64,000 nucleotides of DNA from Lunularia cruciata (taxonomy: Eukaryota; Streptophyta; Marchantiopsida; Lunulariales; Lunulariaceae): positions 1,369,001 to 1,433,000 of the forward strand of contig OX419755.1 in the NCBI GenBank assembly GCA_948567375.1, read 5' to 3'. Made by a program: the position numbers and the translations under genes. Positions 10,083 through 20,302 of the stretch are shown in pieces (within the stretch, counting starts at the first letter, position 1; each line of letters starts with the position of its first letter). The notes under the pieces are model-generated. The model saw only the letters and a program-made list of their open reading frames with translations, did not search any database and was not told the origin of the DNA.

Positions 10083-11525
10083 CTACCTTTTATGGTACAT
10101 CTTCAACTTATCATGGTTAATCCTATCAAAGTGTCTTCCTCCCAACTCCTTGAGATCATAGGTGTAATTGCCCCACACCTTCTCCACTATGAAAGGTCCA
10201 AAGTACTTAGGCAAAAACTTCTTTTGCACTCTCTTGAATTGAATGGAATCAAACAACATTACCCAATCACCTTCTTTGAAAGTCTCCACCTTCTTCTTGC
10301 CTTGCCTCTTGTCATAGCTCTCCTTTTGTTTCCTTTGGGCTTGCTCCACTCGAACCATAGCAACTGCTCTTGCCTCTTCCAACTCCATGAGTTGATCCTT
10401 CCTTGACTTCTCTACATCACCTCCTTGTGCTTTCTTCAATCTCCTATGAATGCTTTGGAAGGTAGGAAGATCAAAGTGAATAGGTAAGGTAGACTCAATA
10501 CCAAACACCAATTGAAATGGAGAATATCCAGTGGAAGTCTTCATGGTTGTCCTATACTCCCACAAAACTGCATGAATTCTCTTGTCCCAATGATGTTTAG
10601 CCCCCTCCATTTCTGCATCTTTGGCCAACATCATGCACAAGGTCTGATTGGTTTTCTCTACCAAGCCATTGGAATTTGGCTTATAGGATGTAGTTACTCT
10701 ATGTGTGATAGAGAAATGTCGTAGCATGGCTGTAGTAATGCTTTTTGTAAACTCTCGTTCTCTATCAGAAACCAACTCCAAAGGGCATCCAAACCTAGTG
10801 ATAATGCGTTCATAAAGAAATCTACCCACTTCATCTTCATTCTTGTCCCTCAATGGTCTAGCCTCAACCCACTTGGTAAGGTAATCAGTAACTACCACAA
10901 TGTACCGATTGTTCTTTGGGGTTCTATTGAGAGGACCTACAAAATCAATTCTCCACTTCTCAAAAGGTCCTAGCAATGGAATTGATCTAAGTGGTGGAGT
11001 GGATGTAGACTTTCTAGCAAAAGCTTGACAAACATGACAAGTTTTGCAATAATCAAGACAATCCTTGAAAATCACTCTCCAATGGTAACTTGCATCTAGA
11101 ATCTTGAAAGCAGTCACCTTTCCTGCAAAGTGTCCTCCACATACTAAACCTTCATGAAACTCCTTTATGAGTAGGATAGACTCTTCCTTACCCACTACTC
11201 TTTGAAGTAGACCATCTGCTCCTTGGTGAAAAAGAATATCCTCCACCATTGTGTAAGGTCTAGATCTTGCTGCAAGGGCCTTCCTCTCCCTAGCATGCAT
11301 CCCTTCTGGATAGTTACCTCTTGCCACAAAATCCACAATCTCCTTGTACTCCATTGGAACCTCTTGAGTGATTGAGATTGTCATGAGCTCCTCATCCGAG
11401 AAGGAATCATCCACTGGCTCATCTCTATCATGATCATAGGCTCTAGATAACAAATCAGCATTTGCATATTTCTTTCCTGGCCTATCCTCAATGGTGTAGT
11501 CATACTCAACAAGAGTATCATCCAC
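10083..11525 (-). CDS. Gamma Pol C-terminal part: end of RNase H and integrase
   Basis: 480 uninterrupted codons. Near the start, YTIEDRPGKKYANADLLSR is the RNase H to integrase tether. The zinc-binding HHCC block follows (HEGLVCGGHFAG then CKTCHVC, ~11,030-11,160). The integrase core has the three acidic residues in RIDFVGP (~10,945), LVSDRE (~10,765) and GLVEKTNQ (~10,670). The C-terminal module reads EGDWVMLFDSI and FLPKYFGPF (~10,150-10,260). No chromodomain follows. It is in a different frame from the RT ORF, joined by a frameshift near 11,515-11,527. All catalytic residues look intact. Confidence 0.92.
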   Translation of the reverse strand: MDDTLVEYDYTIEDRPGKKYANADLLSRAYDHDRDEPVDDSFSDEELMTISITQEVPMEYKEIVDFVARGNYPEGMHARERKALAARSRPYTMVEDILFHQGADGLLQRVVGKEESILLIKEFHEGLVCGGHFAGKVTAFKILDASYHWRVIFKDCLDYCKTCHVCQAFARKSTSTPPLRSIPLLGPFEKWRIDFVGPLNRTPKNNRYIVVVTDYLTKWVEARPLRDKNEDEVGRFLYERIITRFGCPLELVSDREREFTKSITTAMLRHFSITHRVTTSYKPNSNGLVEKTNQTLCMMLAKDAEMEGAKHHWDKRIHAVLWEYRTTMKTSTGYSPFQLVFGIESTLPIHFDLPTFQSIHRRLKKAQGGDVEKSRKDQLMELEEARAVAMVRVEQAQRKQKESYDKRQGKKKVETFKEGDWVMLFDSIQFKRVQKKFLPKYFGPFIVEKVWGNYTYDLKELGGRHFDRINHDKLKMYHKR

Positions 11526-14146
11526 CTTGCTAGTCTCCCTTCAACATTAGGCTTGTTGAAGATGTACTTCAAAGCCTTGTGATCCATGACAATGGTGGCT
11601 TTCCCTCCAATCAAGTAGTGTCTAAACTTCTTGAGAACAAAGATCACTACCAACCCTTCTCTCTCCGTGACAGAGTAGTTCTTCTCTGCTGAAACTATCT
11701 GCCTACTAGCATAAGCTATTGGATGATCATGCCCATCTTGGTCTAATTGACTAAGAGTGCATCCTATAGCTACATTAGAAGCATCAGTGTAGAGGATGAA
11801 AGGCTTACTCCAATCAAGTTTAGCAAGAATTGGAGCTACAACAAGGGATTGCTTGAGCTCCTCAAAAGCTTTGAGAGCCTCCTTGTCCTCCAAAATCACC
11901 ATGTAATCTACACCCTTCTTCATGTAGATGGTAAATGCATAAGCCTTGTTGGAAAATGAGAAGATGAACCTCCTATAGTATCCACCCATCCCCAAGAATT
12001 GGCGTAACTTTGTCAAGCTTGAAGGGAATGGAAGGTCTGAGATTTTCCTCACCTTCTCAGGATCAACTGTTATTCCATCCTTGGAGATAATGTGCCCCAA
12101 AAGGAGACCTTCTTCACATCCAAAAATGCACTTCTCTGGATTGAGTGATGCATTTGCCTCATCCAAGCGTTGCAAGACTTTGATTAGGTGCTCAAAGTGC
12201 TCCTCCTTGCTCCCATAGACACAAAAGTCATCAATGAAGTCTCTCACAAATTTCCCAATGAAACGTTCAAATACCTTGTTCATGAACCGTTGGAATGTGG
12301 CTGGAGCATTGCAAAGCCCAAAAGACATGACCTTGAAAGCATAAGTTCCCCAAGGTGTGGTGAACGTAGTGAGTTGTTGATGCTCTGGTGCAATCTTGAT
12401 TTGGTTGTATCCACTATAACCATCTCCAAAACTGTACCTCTCATGACCTACAACCTCCTCCAAGATCTCATCAGTGAATGGCAATGGGTAATAGTCCTTC
12501 TTGGTAACAGCATTGAGCTTCTTGTAATCCACACATACCCAAAGCTTGCCATTCTTTTTCTTCACAATGACAATTGGAGACACCCATTCTAAATTCTCCA
12601 CCTCAAAGATAAATCCTGCCTCCTTGAGCTTATCAATCTCCTCCTTCACAACCAAAGATATTGGTGTGCTAATGCGACATTGCTTTTGGCGGATTGGTCT
12701 TGCATGTGACTCCACCTCTATCTTGTGCTCCTCCAAGGTGACTTCCTTCAAATCCTTGTAACTAAAAGTAAACACATGGATGAACTTGCGGAAAATCTCC
12801 TCAAATCTCACCTTCTCCTCCTTGGTAACATTTGGGCCATACTTGAGGGTAGCTAACCTTCTCTCTACCTCCTCAAGTGTCAATGGTGATTTGTCTGGGT
12901 CCTTCAAAACCTCTGGCTTAGGTGCAAAATCCATAGCACACAAAGGATACACATCTGAATCCGATTCAGATTCATCCTCCTCCGTGGAAGTCTCCTCTTC
13001 CATGCTTGTGTCCACACCTGAAGCTCCTTCTTCAAAATTTGATTCCCAATAATCAGAAGATGGTGTATCTGAATGTGAAGTGTTGGTGGTGTTAGTCACA
13101 GAAACTGTGACTCTATGGTTTGATGGCCCAATCCTCAAGTACCCTTTGTGCCATCGATCAGTTGTGCGTGCTACTCTCAACCATGGCCTCCCAAGAAGTA
13201 AGTCATAGCTTGAATCCTTCAAGACTTGGAAAGTCATGAGATTTTGAACTCCCATAACTGAAACTACCACTTTATCCATCACCCCTACTGGTCGAACTTG
13301 TTGCTTGTTTGCCATGCTCACCACAAATGTTGAAGGTCTTGAGGGTATCATACCCAACTTCTTCATCAACCTTTTTGACATGGCATTTACTGCTGATCCT
13401 CCACCAACCAATGCATCCTTGATGTTGTGACCATTCACCCTCACATCAATCTTGGAGGCATGTTCACAAGCCTCCCATGGTGCTAGCTTGGCATCCACCA
13501 CCCCCATTGATACTGGAAATTTTGCCTTCTTCTTCCTCTTGCTCCTTGTAGAACTCAAACCACCTCTAAGCTCCTTTCTCAAGGTAGGGTTCAAAGCAAT
13601 CAATTGGCCCACTGTGATGTTAGCCTTGTGACTACCAACATCCTCCAACACATTGTAGTTCCATTGTTGCTTTGAGATCAAGAAGTCCTCCATCCCCAAC
13701 TTCTTCCTTGGAGTCTTTGTTGTTGATGGTGTTGAGGTGCGAGTAATCCTAGTAGACATAGGAGTATCCTTGCTTGGAGGAAATCCTTGAGAAGAGTGAA
13801 CATCCTCTGCAAAATGAGCTCTCTTCTTCTCTTGTGCCAAAAGCTCCAAATTAAGACCCTTGGAGTTTGAGCACTCTCCCTTCTCATACTTGCTCTCAAC
13901 CACATCTATGGATGCTATCCCCTTACCTTTGTTGGGATTAGGAGCCACTTGGGTTTCAGTACCTCCCTCTTTCCTTCTATTGGCTCCCTCATAACCCCTT
14001 CCTCCATGGTAAGTAGAATTTGGGCAATTCCTTTGGATATGACCTCTTCCTCCACAACCAAAACAATTTCTATCATTGAAATTGTTGGCTGGTTGGCCTC
14101 CTCTATATGGATAGTTTCCATAACTCCTAGGCCCTCTCCCTACATT
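11381..14146 (-). CDS. Gamma nucleocapsid, protease, reverse transcriptase and RNase H
   Basis: This is one frame continuing from gag after a single TAG. The CCHC zinc knuckle CFGCGGRGHIQRNC lies near 14,030-14,070. The ATG at 13,948 is internal, so it was not taken as the start. A protease-like block has GGGSAVNAMSKRL near 13,390 (an unusual G for the active-site Asp) with LLLGRPWLRV (~13,180). RT has YPLPFTDEILEEV (~12,490), GYSGYNQIKIAP (~12,410), SFGLCNAPATFQRFMN (~12,300) and catalytic FIDDFCVYG (~12,225). RNase H has ILYTDASNVAIG (~11,790) and TEREG (~11,670). The useful frame ends near 11,520, where integrase continues in another frame. The element would be inactive unless both breaks are bypassed. 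Confidence 0.9.
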   Translation of the reverse strand, partial: NVGRGPRSYGNYPYRGGQPANNFNDRNCFGCGGRGHIQRNCPNSTYHGGRGYEGANRRKEGGTETQVAPNPNKGKGIASIDVVESKYEKGECSNSKGLNLELLAQEKKRAHFAEDVHSSQGFPPSKDTPMSTRITRTSTPSTTKTPRKKLGMEDFLISKQQWNYNVLEDVGSHKANITVGQLIALNPTLRKELRGGLSSTRSKRKKKAKFPVSMGVVDAKLAPWEACEHASKIDVRVNGHNIKDALVGGGSAVNAMSKRLMKKLGMIPSRPSTFVVSMANKQQVRPVGVMDKVVVSVMGVQNLMTFQVLKDSSYDLLLGRPWLRVARTTDRWHKGYLRIGPSNHRVTVSVTNTTNTSHSDTPSSDYWESNFEEGASGVDTSMEEETSTEEDESESDSDVYPLCAMDFAPKPEVLKDPDKSPLTLEEVERRLATLKYGPNVTKEEKVRFEEIFRKFIHVFTFSYKDLKEVTLEEHKIEVESHARPIRQKQCRISTPISLVVKEEIDKLKEAGFIFEVENLEWVSPIVIVKKKNGKLWVCVDYKKLNAVTKKDYYPLPFTDEILEEVVGHERYSFGDGYSGYNQIKIAPEHQQLTTFTTPWGTYAFKVMSFGLCNAPATFQRFMNKVFERFIGKFVRDFIDDFCVYGSKEEHFEHLIKVLQRLDEANASLNPEKCIFGCEEGLLLGHIISKDGITVDPEKVRKISDLPFPSSLTKLRQFLGMGGYYRRFIFSFSNKAYAFTIYMKKGVDYMVILEDKEALKAFEELKQSLVVAPILAKLDWSKPFILYTDASNVAIGCTLSQLDQDGHDHPIAYASRQIVSAEKNYSVTEREGLVVIFVLKKFRHYLIGGKATIVMDHKALKYIFNKPNVEGRLARWMILLLSMTTPLRIGQERNMQMLICYLEPMIMIEMSQWMIPSRMRSS

Positions 14147-14901
14147 CTAATCCACCTCTCTCTTCTCCCATAGTTGCACCACATTGATCTTGAGATCTGC
14201 AAGTTGTTCTGTGATGGTTTGGAGTGGATCTTTTGGTGGAGGTGCAAGAACTGGAGCAACTACTACTTGTGGTGCAACCCTTGTCACCAAAGTATCAGAA
14301 GTTCCACCATACTTGTAGCCTTGAGGAGGATGCACAACCTCCTTCACCACCAAATCACTCTCATCCCCTTCCAAACTCTCCTCCATACGAATTGTGATCT
14401 TGATAGCTTCAACCTTGGAAGAAGGTTTCTCATATCTCACCTTGCTTCTAATTTGTGGTCTCAACCCTCCCACAAAATTCTTGGTGAGCATGGCCCCTAT
14501 GCCAATCATTGTAGTCTCCACATCATCCCCACCCTTCCTCAACACTATGCAAAATCTGGACTCCAACTTTTCCACTCTTTCCACATAGACTCTCACTTTC
14601 TCTCCATCTCTTTGCTTGAGAAATTTGACCTCACTCATCAATCTCTCATAACTCTCATCATGAAGAAAGTTCTCAATGAGTGCTGAAGTCAAAGTCTCCC
14701 AAGACTCCTCTTCCCCATCTCTTCTCTCTCTCTTTTGGTATTCTGACTCATACCATGTAAGTGCTACATCCTCAAAGAAATCTGGTAATAATGAGGCCCA
14801 CTCATTATTTCTCCTCTCATTGTTTCCTATGCAAGCTCTCTTGAAGTCTCTCACAAAGGCCTCCACATCTTCTCCATCCTTGCCAAAGAAAACCAGAAGT
14901 T
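14147..14901 (-). CDS. Gamma Gag capsid
   Basis: A retrotransposon gag domain. The frame is open from ~14,901 (after TAA) to TAG at 14,147; the first ATG is at 14,866, but upstream in-frame codons (FFGKDGEDVEAFVRDF) look coding. Family-like blocks are WASLLPDFFEDVALTWYE, SWETLTSALIENF, LKQRDGEKVRVY and NFVGGLRPQIRSKV. The single stop separates capsid from the zinc knuckle in the same frame, so it may be a point mutation or a read-through stop. Confidence 0.85.
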
Positions 14902-15238
14902 TCCCATCTTAACCTCTCACTATCTTTCTTTTCTCTCAATTTTTCTTTTTCTCTTTTCTTTTCTCTCACTCTATAACTAATAGAGTATATACATGACTAA
15001 CACCATTTGAGAGTAATCCACCCTAGAGAACACAAAAGGTTCAAGTTGCTCCAAGATTTCTATAGCAACATCAAATCCTAGAGTGCATATTAATCAAACC
15101 CTCATGGATAGTTTATCCATAAGTTGAAAGATTATCTCCATCACTAATCTTGAGAACTAGCTGATGAAGGTGGTAGTATTTCTATAGCCGTACTAAGACT
15201 CTCTCCAAGATCCTTCACCAAAGTCTCCAAAAGTGATT

Positions 15239-15514
15239 TTACTCCACTACACTCATGTCAAGTAAGCCTTTCCTTTCCCTCAATCTCCTGCTCTCAAAGG
15301 TCAATGGACATGAACTTGCCTTATGTCCCTTCTCTCCACACAGAAAGCACTTAGACTCACTCTTTCCTCCAAGTGGTGTAGGTTTTTGGAGCCTCTCAAT
15401 ACTCTCTTCAAATTCTATTATAAACTCTGTTTTCCTCAAATCCACCCCTACAATCATCTCAAACCCTTGAGGAACCTTGCATAATCTCAATTTCCACTCT
15501 TGATGACCCTCCAT
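15239..15514 (-). CDS. Extra zinc-knuckle ORF upstream of gamma gag
   Basis: 91 codons, uninterrupted, with a second CCHC box CFLCGEKGHKASSC near 15,320-15,362, ~330 bp upstream of the capsid frame. Residues WKLRLCKVPQGFE and LRKTEFIIEFEE suggest a folded N-terminal part. A CCHC box before capsid is not the usual gypsy order, where it follows capsid. It could be a separate nucleic-acid-binding protein, or the end of an older gag duplicated in the leader. I do not know its function. Confidence 0.55.
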   Translation of the reverse strand: MEGHQEWKLRLCKVPQGFEMIVGVDLRKTEFIIEFEESIERLQKPTPLGGKSESKCFLCGEKGHKASSCPLTFESRRLRERKGLLDMSVVE

Positions 15515-16206
15515 GTTCCCAAGATGAATCTAAACACTCAAACATGCCTTTTGTTGATCTCAAACTCCTCATGCATGAGATCTCCACTCTGTAGAATTGA
15601 CCCTTCCTCACAATGTCATTCAAATCGCCCAACCAGTATATCAAAGTCCTCTGAAATTTTGCACACTTGATCACAACTCTAGAATATTCCTCCCTGCAAA
15701 ATTTCAGATCTTTTCATTGAGCCATTTGGCCTAGACATTTTTCTATTTGGCACACAAATTTCAGATTTGGTCTAAAAACCACCCCCTCACTTTAAAAACT
15801 CATAACGCCCTGTGCAAGAACAATCTCTCTCTAATTTTTGTGGCAGCAGGTAGTATACAATGCACTGAATTTTCTTGGAAATTTTTGGGACAATTCACTG
15901 AAAATTGAAGAAATGGCAGACTCTGTACAATTTTCCAGAGAGCACGCAGTTGTGGGAGCACTTTACCCTATCAACTTTCAAAAATTCTAGCCCAGTGCGC
16001 ATAGTAGCTCTCATAATAATTTCAAATGTGCTAACTAAAAGTGCACATAGTAGCTCTCATAATAATTTCAAGTGTGCAAACTGAAAGATAACCCAAGCTA
16101 TCATGTGTAGAAATTTCAAGTCCAAATCTCAAACTTGAGATTTTGCCCAAAATCACCTTAATCTCCAAAATCTGCAATCCACCTCACACAATCTCTCCAA
16201 TTCCTC

Positions 16207-16375
16207 TCATGTGTACAAGATGTACGAAATCACCTCAAAGACATCATAATGAACTACAGGGTATACAAATGGATCTTGGTTCTCTAACATAAGTTCAGCC
16301 CTCTCCTCTCCTAATGTTCTCTCCAAGTGAGCTCTCATAGCCTCCTTCTGCCTAATGTAGAATTGAACACGGAAC
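16207..16375 (-). CDS. Small ORF just after the gamma primer site
   Basis: 56 codons from ATG 16375, rich in Arg/Glu (RQKEAMRAHLERTLGEERAEL) and ending FEVISYILYT. The open frame extends upstream through the primer site into the LTR (to 16440), but a transcript-derived start is more likely internal. It is a charged helix followed by a hydrophobic tail. Unknown; it may be the first leader ORF of the element. Confidence 0.35.
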
Positions 16376-16395
16376 ATTATCTTGCCATCTCGAGA

Positions 16396-16414
16396 GGTCC
16401 CGGCAACGGAACCA
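16396..16414 (-). other. Primer-binding site of gamma (tRNA-Asp-like)
   Basis: The reverse complement TGGTTCCGTTGCCGGGACC resembles the complement of the plant tRNA-Asp 3' end (TGGCGCCGTTGCCGGGGATC), four bases from the LTR. Confidence 0.7.
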
Positions 16415-16418
16415 AAAA

Positions 16419-17109
16419 TGTGAGCCGGCCTGTCTCTCACTCATGATGAACCTCTGATGGCTATTATGGTAGCGCACCATGGACTAAGAAGGCAAGGAAC
16501 CCCAACTCCATCATACTCCTCCAAGGCTAACACTCCAAGACTCAAGATATTGCTCACTAGAAAACTCAATGAGAGAGAGATAGTTTCAAATTAAAGGATA
16601 ATGAGTACCTCCTCACCACTTGTTTATATACTTGTGAAATAGTTACGTACCAAAGTTACTAATTACCGTAGTAACTCAAGTTACTAGACTAAAAGTCAAG
16701 TAAAGTCAAAAAGTAGAAAGGAATATCCATTCACATGGGTATATTCCCCTAAGCATGTGGTCTTAGCTTGACCCAACCACTAAGTCAAGGATTCCTTCAC
16801 ATGGGCTATCTTTGGACTAAAGAAGAATCCAAAACAAAAGGCTTGCGAGCCCAAGAGTTCTCAACTCTTTCCTCAAAGCCAAACACCTAGGAATAATACC
16901 AAGTCAACACACTAAAATCCAAAATAGTGGTGCTCATCTTTTCTACTTCCTCTAAAGTAAGGTCCCCTCTATCTTAGCTATGACTAACTTTAGCTAACCA
17001 TGACTAATATAGAACCATCCTTTATCTCTATATAAATAATATCTCTTAAGTACTTGTAATACCAAGCTAAATATCACAATACCACACACATGCACAAATG
17101 GGTGTTACA
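16419..17109 (-). repeat. 5' LTR of gamma
   Basis: Partner of 9313-10034. The minus strand carries a TATA motif (TTATTTATATAG) near 17,025-17,042. Runs TGTGAGCC to GTTACA. Confidence 0.92.
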
Positions 17110-18116
17110 GGACAGACAAGCTGAGGAGCTTGTTGGAGTTCCAGTGGAAGGCTAGAGAGAGCCTACGCGAGGCATACACTTGCATGAGGCGGCTGATCAG
17201 TTTCACTCAAGGAGTTATTGAGGCCTAGGCAGTCCAGTTTTGGTATGGAATATTGGACAGGGAGTTACAACGTAGAGTTTGTGATGCTACGTTGTTGTAG
17301 GCTACTTCACCCACTTTGGCAGTAGTCTTTGGTTTGGCTGACCGTATTGAGCTCAACATGGTGGAGGAGAGAGTGGTGACATTTGGATTTGGTAGGGAGA
17401 TCTCATCCACGGTTGTGACTTCTTCTAGAGTGCGGCAGAGTGCACCATGCCCAGTTGGTTTTTGAGGATAGGGTGGACAGCCCAGATCCTATGGAACGAG
17501 TGGAGGGCCTAGTGGAGTTAGACTCTTACCCTCATTTTTGGGTCAGCAGTAGCTTGTGAGTGGTGGGGTCACTTGTTGGACTTGTAGTGGACCTCACCAT
17601 CGGAGAGAGTGTACTCATGGCAATGGACCTGATACCTCGGGTGCATCATAGCCATCACAGAGGTAGTGTGAGCATTGCCACAGATTTGGTCACACTAGTG
17701 ACCGGTGTTTTGACCTACACCCGGAGTTACGGAGTGGTAGGGCTGCTATGGTTGGTAGTAGAGGAGCTCCAGTTCATGGAGGACAAGGTGGTAGAGGTGG
17801 TGGTAGAAGATCTACACCTTGTAGGGGTGCAGTACCTGCCCTTACTTCTGACACAACTATGGCTACTTGGATTGAACAATTGGAGTAGAGATTGGCTAGT
17901 ATGGCTATTGCTCAGAGGAGATCAGATTTGGGTGCTAAGGCTTCCACCTCATATGCTGGTGATAGAGATGCTTTGGACTTCATGTGCGGAGCAGCACAGG
18001 TGGATGCATCTACAGCAATGACTAGGAGTGCAGTACATGCTCCAGAGCCTAGAGGAGCATCAATGGAGTTGGACCCACAAAGAGGAGAGGTTGGGAGACA
18101 AGTCAGACTTCCCTAG
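17110..18116 (+). pseudogene. Family M gag, C-terminal part with two zinc knuckles
   Basis: Continuation of the gag cut at 9312; the 4 bases GGAC at 17110 are the duplicated target. Blocks REAYTCMRRLISFTQGVIEA and ADRIELNMVEERVVTF precede two knuckles. One is at 17574-17612 (CWTCSGPHHRREC, CX2CX3HX4C). The other is at 17667-17708 (CEHCHRFGHTSDRC, a standard CX2CX4HX4C). After these come a Gly-rich region and the frame end TAG at 18114. Several TAG/TGA stops lie inside. These fingers would bind the element RNA. Confidence 0.75.
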
Positions 18117-18122
18117 TCTTTT

Positions 18123-19232
18123 ATGCTATCTGAGGCATTGCAGACAACGTCCATGGTTCCTAGATGTCCCAATGCAGGTGTGGTAGGTGGTGATGGAGTA
18201 CATAATGGACAACCTGCTAGTAAACTACCTGCTACTACACAGACTGAGTCTAGCATGATGTTGGGGGCGGCTCAGCTCATTATGCCTCATCCTTTGTTTT
18301 TAGCCAGTGACATGTTTACATTGGGAGTTGACCCAACCCCAATGTTTTGGTTGGCTGCAACGTTGTGTGAGAGTAGGGATGGTGTAGTTTGTACTACTAG
18401 AGCAGAGGTGGTTGGTAGTGGAGCTGACTTGGTTGAGGAGCATGGGATCCGTTCAACGACCAATGGTTTATGGCAGGCAGTGCCGGCTAGACTGGAGGAG
18501 TTGCCAGCTAGACCGGCCTTTGAGAGAGCATGGTCCACACCTGGTGTTGTCCTATTGGATAACCAAAGGGGGATTTTTTGTTTGGTAGGACCTTCAGGGA
18601 AGGTCTATACACCATAGAGAGTCTTGTTAGACTCTGGTGCATAGCCTCTTATGTTGGGGAAGGCTGTAGTTGTTGGTCTGGAGTTACGGAAGACCGATGT
18701 GGAGAGGTGTCCATTTCAGATCCAGACATCTTTAGGTGGTGGTTTGACATAGTACATCACACATGGGGAGCTTGTTGTCCAGGTTCAGCCTGGTCATCCA
18801 GCTGATAGCTCGGTGGTGAGAGCTCAGGCTATTGCGACAATAGTTGAGTCATATGATGTGCTAGTTGGGGGAGCAGTGTTATACCCCATGGGTTTCAGCA
18901 TTGACTATTGGGAGGAGACAGCCTCTTATAGACCTGGTTGGCAGTTTGGTGAGGGACGGGTATGTGGCCTACTAGTACGCTTCAGTAGTGGCAGTCTTGG
19001 CTCACTACTGTCCGGGACCATGGCAGCATCAGTTTTAGCTTTCAATGGTGCAATTATGTGGCATGGTGACTTGTTGGAGGGGAACGCCCATGTAGAGGAT
19101 ACTCCAGTACCAGAGAAGATCACTCGGCTTTGGAGTACGAGTGGGATTGTTCCATCCACCTTGGATGTTCCATTGTGGAGTTCAGAGGAGGCATTGCAGC
19201 AACATGCAGATCAGTTGGTGCAACAAGCTTGA
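18123..19232 (+). pseudogene. Family M aspartic protease region
   Basis: Retropepsin-type protease that would cut the polyprotein. One frame runs from 18123 to TGA 19230 with stops at 18615, 18642 and 18750. The active-site triad VLLDSGA is at 18621-18641 (Asp codon 18630-18632), followed by a hydrophobic PLMLGKAVVVGL strand. Distal blocks ESYDVLVGGAVL and YPMGFSIDYWEETASYRPGW are conserved with alpha (~4,100-4,700 minus). The upstream 18123-18600 part is linker with TLCESRDGVV and GADLVEEHGI blocks, shared with alpha at 27,100-27,215. Relative to alpha, beta lacks a base near 19230. So protease and the following MTase may once have shared one frame. Confidence 0.7.
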
Positions 19233-19285
19233 GTGGAGCCTTCGTACCATCAAGAGATGAGTGTGAGGATGAGCCTCTATAGTTG

Positions 19286-20302
19286 TTTGCTATGACACCT
19301 TTGGATACCACACTCATTGCTTGGCAGTATCCAATAGAGGGGATATGTCTATTGGAGTTGTTTGGTGGGATCAGCACCGGACTAGCTACGGTGTTACAGG
19401 CGGTATCCAGGTACAGAGGTACTTGTATGTAGAGAGAGATGAGACTGCTAGGCGAGTCTCTCTACATCATGTGGCACACTTGGCCTATCGATATCCAGAG
19501 TTATTACCAATGTCAGCAGTCAAAGGTTACCAGAAGGCCATACCAGGAGACATTTCCTTACTAGGGGCACATGACCTAGAGAGACATGGGCCTATTCACT
19601 TGGTGATTTCTGGATGGCCATGTAAGGGACATACACGTGCTGGTAGAGGATTGGGTCTTTAGAATCCTTGTTCTAGTGTGTTTTGGGAGATGTTAAGGAT
19701 ACTATGACATCTCCAGGTTCATCAGTCCGTTTCTCCAGCTTACCTTTTGGAGAATGTTCCTTTGATGGGTGATTCTTGCACCAGAGTGGTGGCAAGTACA
19801 CATCAGGTCCATTCTTGGATGGGACCTATTGTATTGTTAGATGCAGCCAGAGTGGGATCATGGGCTTGTTGTCTTCGTCTTTGGTGGACGAACCCTTAAC
19901 CCAGAGAGGTTCTACAGTGCGCTTATGATGGGATTCAGCGACTTGACCATATCCTTGTTGATGATATCTTGGATGTTGGGCGTTAGTCTCAGATAGTGGT
20001 AGTGGCTCACAGGTCACCTATGGCAATGGCGAACCTAGTTGGATAGCCTAGAGCCACATTTCCCACACTCATGAGTTTCCCAGGCTCTCATGCTTTTTGA
20101 GAGGGAGGACCTAGACTTGTTTGGGACTCACAGTTAGAGTAGTTGGTAGAGCCCAACACTGATGAGAGAGAGCGGGCGATGGGTTTTTGCACCGGTATTA
20201 CCGCTGTTCCAGTAGTGTCAAAGGCATCCAGGCGTCAGGTGTTAGGTCAGGCTATGGACCTGAACTGTTTGACCTGGATTGTGAGCCTTGGCTTGGCAGA
20301 GC
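19286..20302 (+). pseudogene. C5 cytosine DNA methyltransferase domain in Pol of family M
   Basis: This region has the ordered motifs of cytosine-5 DNA methyltransferases, which move methyl from S-adenosylmethionine to cytosine. Motif I LLELFGGISTGLA is at 19349-19390. Motif II VERDETARRV is near 19,425. Motif IV GWPCKGHTRAGRGLG has its catalytic Cys codon at 19621-19623. Motif VI LLENV has ENV at 19750-19758. A motif VIII-like LRLWWTN is near 19,876. ERERAMGFCTGIT at 20167-20205 is followed by a motif X-like RRQVLGQAMD (~20,230). The order is canonical, unlike rearranged DRM enzymes; the end block recalls DNMT3. A small frameshift sits between motifs I and II. From there the frame is common to the RT, with ~7 TAG/TGA/TAA stops here. 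The reading frame continues past the solo LTR at 20303 once that insertion is discounted. It is dead in this copy; conservation in alpha supports a real domain. Confidence 0.82.

Larger units (their letters stand above)
9313..17109 (-). mobile_element. Family S copy gamma: complete Athila/Tat-like element nested in beta gag
   Basis: 7.8 kb, with LTRs of 722 and 691 bp, TG...CA ends (TGTGAGCCGG / GGGTGTTACA on the plus strand), primer site and polypurine tract, and gag-pol on the minus strand. GGAC flanks it on both sides (9309-9312 and 17110-17113), giving a 4-bp target duplication. The LTRs are very similar and the coding frames nearly intact, so it is a young insertion. The tRNA-Asp-like primer site and an FIDDF-type RT point to the Athila/Tat side of Ty3/gypsy rather than to chromoviruses; no chromodomain is present. 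Confidence 0.92.

Noticed and set aside
10023-10724. Plus-strand open frames opposite gamma integrase
   Set aside because: Antisense to a strongly supported integrase with catalytic motifs.
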